Assembly (NCBI GenBank): GCA_041658465.1
Contig: JBBAAC010000106.1
Coordinates: 1 to 8,287 of the forward strand
Direction: 5' to 3'
Length of the DNA: 8,287 nt
Origin: JAJZQH01 sp041658465
Lineage (GTDB): Bacteria; UBA10199; 2-02-FULL-44-16; JAAZCA01
Part shown: positions 5,595 through 8,287 of the stretch, piece by piece
Position numbering within the stretch: position 1 is the first letter of the stretch
Layout: each line of letters starts with the position of its first letter
Made by a program: the position numbers and the translations under genes
Notes under the pieces: model-generated
The model's database searches: none
Told to the model about the DNA's origin: nothing
Seen by the model: the letters and a program-made list of their open reading frames with translations, nothing else

Positions 5595-8287
5595 TCAACG
5601 CACACGGCCGAGGCCCGGACATAAGACCTGCGCCGAAGCCTGCAACTGATCGCTGATGCCGCCTTCGGCTTCTGTTCCGTCATCTATCTGCAAAGATGCA
5701 GACTCGTCGCCGGGAGAAGAATCTACTTCACCGCTGCCCTTCTCTAGAAGCCCCTTTGTTCCATCATGCGGCGGCAATGCGCCTGCCAAAATTCCTATCG
5801 AATCATGGACGAGCGCGTACTCGGGAAGGCGCTTGCCGAGAACGTCCGCCTTGTTCGGAACAGCCCAGAGCCGCGCGTCGCGCAGGCGCACCCATTCGAG
5901 CCAGTCCTGCCTCAAGGATAGTCCTTTCCTCGCATTGAACTTGACGCCTATCTCGAACTCCAAAAACTGCAGGAATGTGAGCGGATCATCGACTCCGGTG
6001 CGACTCTGGAAGAGCGCGTGCACTGCAGAAAGTCGCGGGCAGCAGGCCACCGCATTCATCGCATCGTGCGTGCGCGGCATGTGAAAGACCGTCCCAGGAG
6101 AGAAGCTGTACACCTTCGTACTTACATCGATCGCCTGCTGTGTCATTTCGTGTGAGATCCCCGTGAGAATCCCCGGCTCGATGGCATCTCCCGCGAGTGC
6201 GAGGCGCAGCCGGTCCAGCAGCGCAGCGCGCATGCGCGGAGGTTCTTCGCCGCTCAAGTCGTCGCTCAGGCTGAGACCCACTTGTCCGCGCAGCTCTGCG
6301 CGCGCACGCTCGATATCGCGGTCGTCATGGTGCAATGCGTCCGGGATCACGGCCTCAAGCGCTCGCTTGAGTCTGTAGCCGGCGTCCGCTTCATGAATCC
6401 TTGAAATCCATTCGTTGAAAAATTTCAGCATCTGCGGCTCCGGACAACCACGCTTGATCTCCTCGATCCACGCGATCGTGCGCCTGGCCTGCCCTACCGG
6501 GTCCGGAAAGACCCGATCGAGCTCCGCATCGCCCATCGTGCCGCCGTATGCAAGGATTTGCTCCAGCGCCTCGGGCGTGACCGGAATGCGAGCGAGGACG
6601 TGGGGACCTAATTTTTCCAGTGGAGAGACATACGGCTCGAGTGGACCATGGGAACTTGCGACGATAATCGCCGGCTCCGGCGCAGACGGGAGCTCAGCGG
6701 CATTTTGAATGCGCGGCAGCGAGGTGATGTCGTCGGCGGCCTTCGAGGACGACCTGCCGACGATGGCCCGCCATGCGCCCTTCATCGCACCGAGCACTCC
6801 ATTCGTCTTTCCTTCCCACTCCAGGCCGTGATCCGTCAGCCTGCCCACGAGTTCGCTGGCGCGCGATGCCCGGACGAGCGAATCGGTAGGGCCCCACATG
6901 CCGGCGGGCTTATCCGCAAACAGACGAACCACGACGCGCGTCTCCCCAGCAGCCGGATCAAAGATGATGCCTGTCCTAGCATGCCAGACGCCTGCCGGCA
7001 TATTTCCCTTGAAGAGGGCCTGCGTATCGGCCGCCAGCCGCTCCCTCAGCCGCTGTGCGATCTCCGGTGCGACCTCGCGCAGCACACGCTGCATCGCCTC
7101 CAAAATGGCTGTCGGCGTGGGCTCCGAGTCCTCGACGTACTCGATGGGGGTTGTCACGTGCGCCAAACTCTTCAGTGCCAGATGCCAGGCTGCGAGGAGC
7201 TGATCCGGCCTTATGAATCCGACCTGCGGCGTATCGATCCCGGGAACATATTGTTCTCGCGCCCTCGTGTAGACGACCTCGTGCATGAGGGTCTCAGGGT
7301 CCAACCTTATGAAAAAACCCGAGGCGTTCGCAAACTCTTCGTAATGCATGTGGTCCCATACTCTACGGACGAGCTCCAGGGCGCGGCTGAATGGAAAGAG
7401 AAACGTCCTGCATATGTCCGGTACGTTTGTACCGCCGTTGACGGCCGTGAGGTGTTGAAGCGCCACAGCGATTGAAGGGTCGCTTCCCGTGAATACGATC
7501 TCGGTCGTTCCCGTCCGCATATTTTTTTGATAGCGCCAGCTTATCTTTCCCAGGGGCGTACTTGCTTCCTCGAAGCCCTCTCCGAGTTTTCCAAGCCCCC
7601 CGACGCGCGGCGGCGTTGACGGCGCAACCCCGTCTAAGAGCGGATGATCCGCGAACGGAAGCCTTCGCGCGCCCGTAACGACGTCGGAAGGCAGGTCGAG
7701 TGCCGGACGCTCCGTGCTCCCATTCCAGGTCGCTCTTCCGCCGACGTGAACTGCTGTTCCTTTATCGCGTCTGACATATGCCTCGATTGCACGAGACCAT
7801 TTTGTAGGATCCACGCCCAAACGCCTGGCTATCCCCTCGCGGATTATGTCGAGCGCGGGGAGGTGTGCGTGATGTTTGAGTTCCTGGGTGAGCTCGGACG
7901 ATTCAGTCCTGAGACACTCGAGAACGATCAAAAAATAGGCGAGCGCGGGTTCCGTGCCGCGGTTGATTGCGCCGATCGTGTCGAGGGACGAGGTGAAACC
8001 ATTTGTGGCAGCCTCCGCTCGAGTGAGGTGCTTCACGTAGAGTGCCGAGAGGGCTGCAAGATTATCGCCGCCCGTGTGTGAGATCTCGCGTCGAGAGAGA
8101 ACGAAATCAGCAAGTCCGGTCGGGCCATGAAAGGAAACGTCTGGAATTGCGTCGCCTCTCGGTTCGGGCGGAGAAAACTGGGCCCTTCCGAATACGGACG
8201 AAAGACCGCCGGCGCGCTCCGCAACCCTGATGAGCATGACGGCATCATCGATCGCGATGTCGCCCAGGGAACCATCCTGGCGGAGAA
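5595..8287 (-). CDS. Large uncharacterised protein, at least 896 residues (N-terminus beyond the window)
   Basis: This is a very long uninterrupted minus-strand frame, ending with TGA at 5595-5597. The first Met codon in the window is at 8235-8237, but the frame stays open to the right edge (it reads LRQDGSLGDIAIDDAV before that Met) and no ribosome binding site precedes it, so the gene most likely starts outside the window. I do not recognise the family. Numbering from that Met, there is no signal peptide or membrane segment, so the visible part looks cytoplasmic. It alternates helix-rich stretches (about 60-155, 345-410, 555-690) with apparently beta-rich ones, for example 230-250 and 415-470 (GVWHARTGIIFDPAAG, RVVVRLFADKPAGMWGP). 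It contains a Cys pair at 732-733 and ends in an acidic Gly/Ser-rich tail (about 833-862). No nucleotide-binding, protease or nuclease motif stood out. It converges on the 160-residue gene with nine bases between stop codons, so it is probably unrelated to the efflux operon. Confidence 0.88.
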   Translation of the reverse strand, partial: LRQDGSLGDIAIDDAVMLIRVAERAGGLSSVFGRAQFSPPEPRGDAIPDVSFHGPTGLADFVLSRREISHTGGDNLAALSALYVKHLTRAEAATNGFTSSLDTIGAINRGTEPALAYFLIVLECLRTESSELTQELKHHAHLPALDIIREGIARRLGVDPTKWSRAIEAYVRRDKGTAVHVGGRATWNGSTERPALDLPSDVVTGARRLPFADHPLLDGVAPSTPPRVGGLGKLGEGFEEASTPLGKISWRYQKNMRTGTTEIVFTGSDPSIAVALQHLTAVNGGTNVPDICRTFLFPFSRALELVRRVWDHMHYEEFANASGFFIRLDPETLMHEVVYTRAREQYVPGIDTPQVGFIRPDQLLAAWHLALKSLAHVTTPIEYVEDSEPTPTAILEAMQRVLREVAPEIAQRLRERLAADTQALFKGNMPAGVWHARTGIIFDPAAGETRVVVRLFADKPAGMWGPTDSLVRASRASELVGRLTDHGLEWEGKTNGVLGAMKGAWRAIVGRSSSKAADDITSLPRIQNAAELPSAPEPAIIVASSHGPLEPYVSPLEKLGPHVLARIPVTPEALEQILAYGGTMGDAELDRVFPDPVGQARRTIAWIEEIKRGCPEPQMLKFFNEWISRIHEADAGYRLKRALEAVIPDALHHDDRDIERARAELRGQVGLSLSDDLSGEEPPRMRAALLDRLRLALAGDAIEPGILTGISHEMTQQAIDVSTKVYSFSPGTVFHMPRTHDAMNAVACCPRLSAVHALFQSRTGVDDPLTFLQFLEFEIGVKFNARKGLSLRQDWLEWVRLRDARLWAVPNKADVLGKRLPEYALVHDSIGILAGALPPHDGTKGLLEKGSGEVDSSPGDESASLQIDDGTEAEGGISDQLQASAQVLCPGLGRVR

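Noticed and set aside
5629..5669. Inverted pair GCCGAAG ... CTTCGGC near the 3' end of the minus-strand gene
   Set aside because: The loop is over 20 bases, there is no T run on either side, and it lies within coding sequence; likely chance in GC-rich DNA.
6985..7000. Short GCCTGCCGGC motif resembling the palindrome in copy A
   Set aside because: Only about ten bases match and they lie in coding sequence; expected by chance in this composition.
6648..7475. Plus-strand open frame (275 codons) opposite the large minus-strand gene
   Set aside because: It is much shorter than the opposing frame, which stays open for nearly 2.7 kb. It is rich in Arg, Cys and His, and I found no coding-type pattern in it. 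The same applies to 7644-8081 and 5656-6084.

Overview
The window comes from a GC-rich genome of a Gram-negative (diderm) bacterium. It carries a three-part drug or solvent efflux system with an outer-membrane channel, which only makes sense in a two-membrane cell. Lineage cannot be fixed from the sequence. The intergenic palindromes containing TTTGTAA between C-rich and G-rich arms remind me of repeats in environmental deltaproteobacteria-like genomes, but that is an impression and not evidence.

Layout. Bases 2-1625 and 1764-4937 hold a plus-strand efflux operon in the order outer-membrane factor (3' end only), periplasmic adaptor, RND/HAE1 inner-membrane pump. The first two genes overlap by 14 bases. 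The adaptor and pump genes are separated by 138 bases, mostly filled by a palindromic repeat (copy A, about 1644-1753) that carries an extra 20-base perfect palindrome. After the pump, 4938-5102 is almost entirely a larger, nested version of the same repeat (copy B). It is followed by a plus-strand gene for a 160-residue membrane-associated protein that I do not recognise (5103-5585). Nine bases beyond its stop codon, a long minus-strand gene converges on it (5595 to beyond the right edge). It encodes at least 896 residues of a soluble, unrecognised protein whose N-terminus lies outside the window.

How the parts work together. The pump takes substrates from the periplasm or inner membrane using the proton gradient, the adaptor docks it to the TolC-like channel, and the channel releases substrates outside. 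No transcriptional regulator of the pump is visible. The repeats sit at the two junctions downstream of the adaptor. Their purine-rich right ends run up to the start codons of the following genes, so they may affect mRNA stability and translation in the operon. No rRNA, tRNA, CRISPR array, transposase or integrase was seen, and there is no gene-free stretch longer than about 165 bases.
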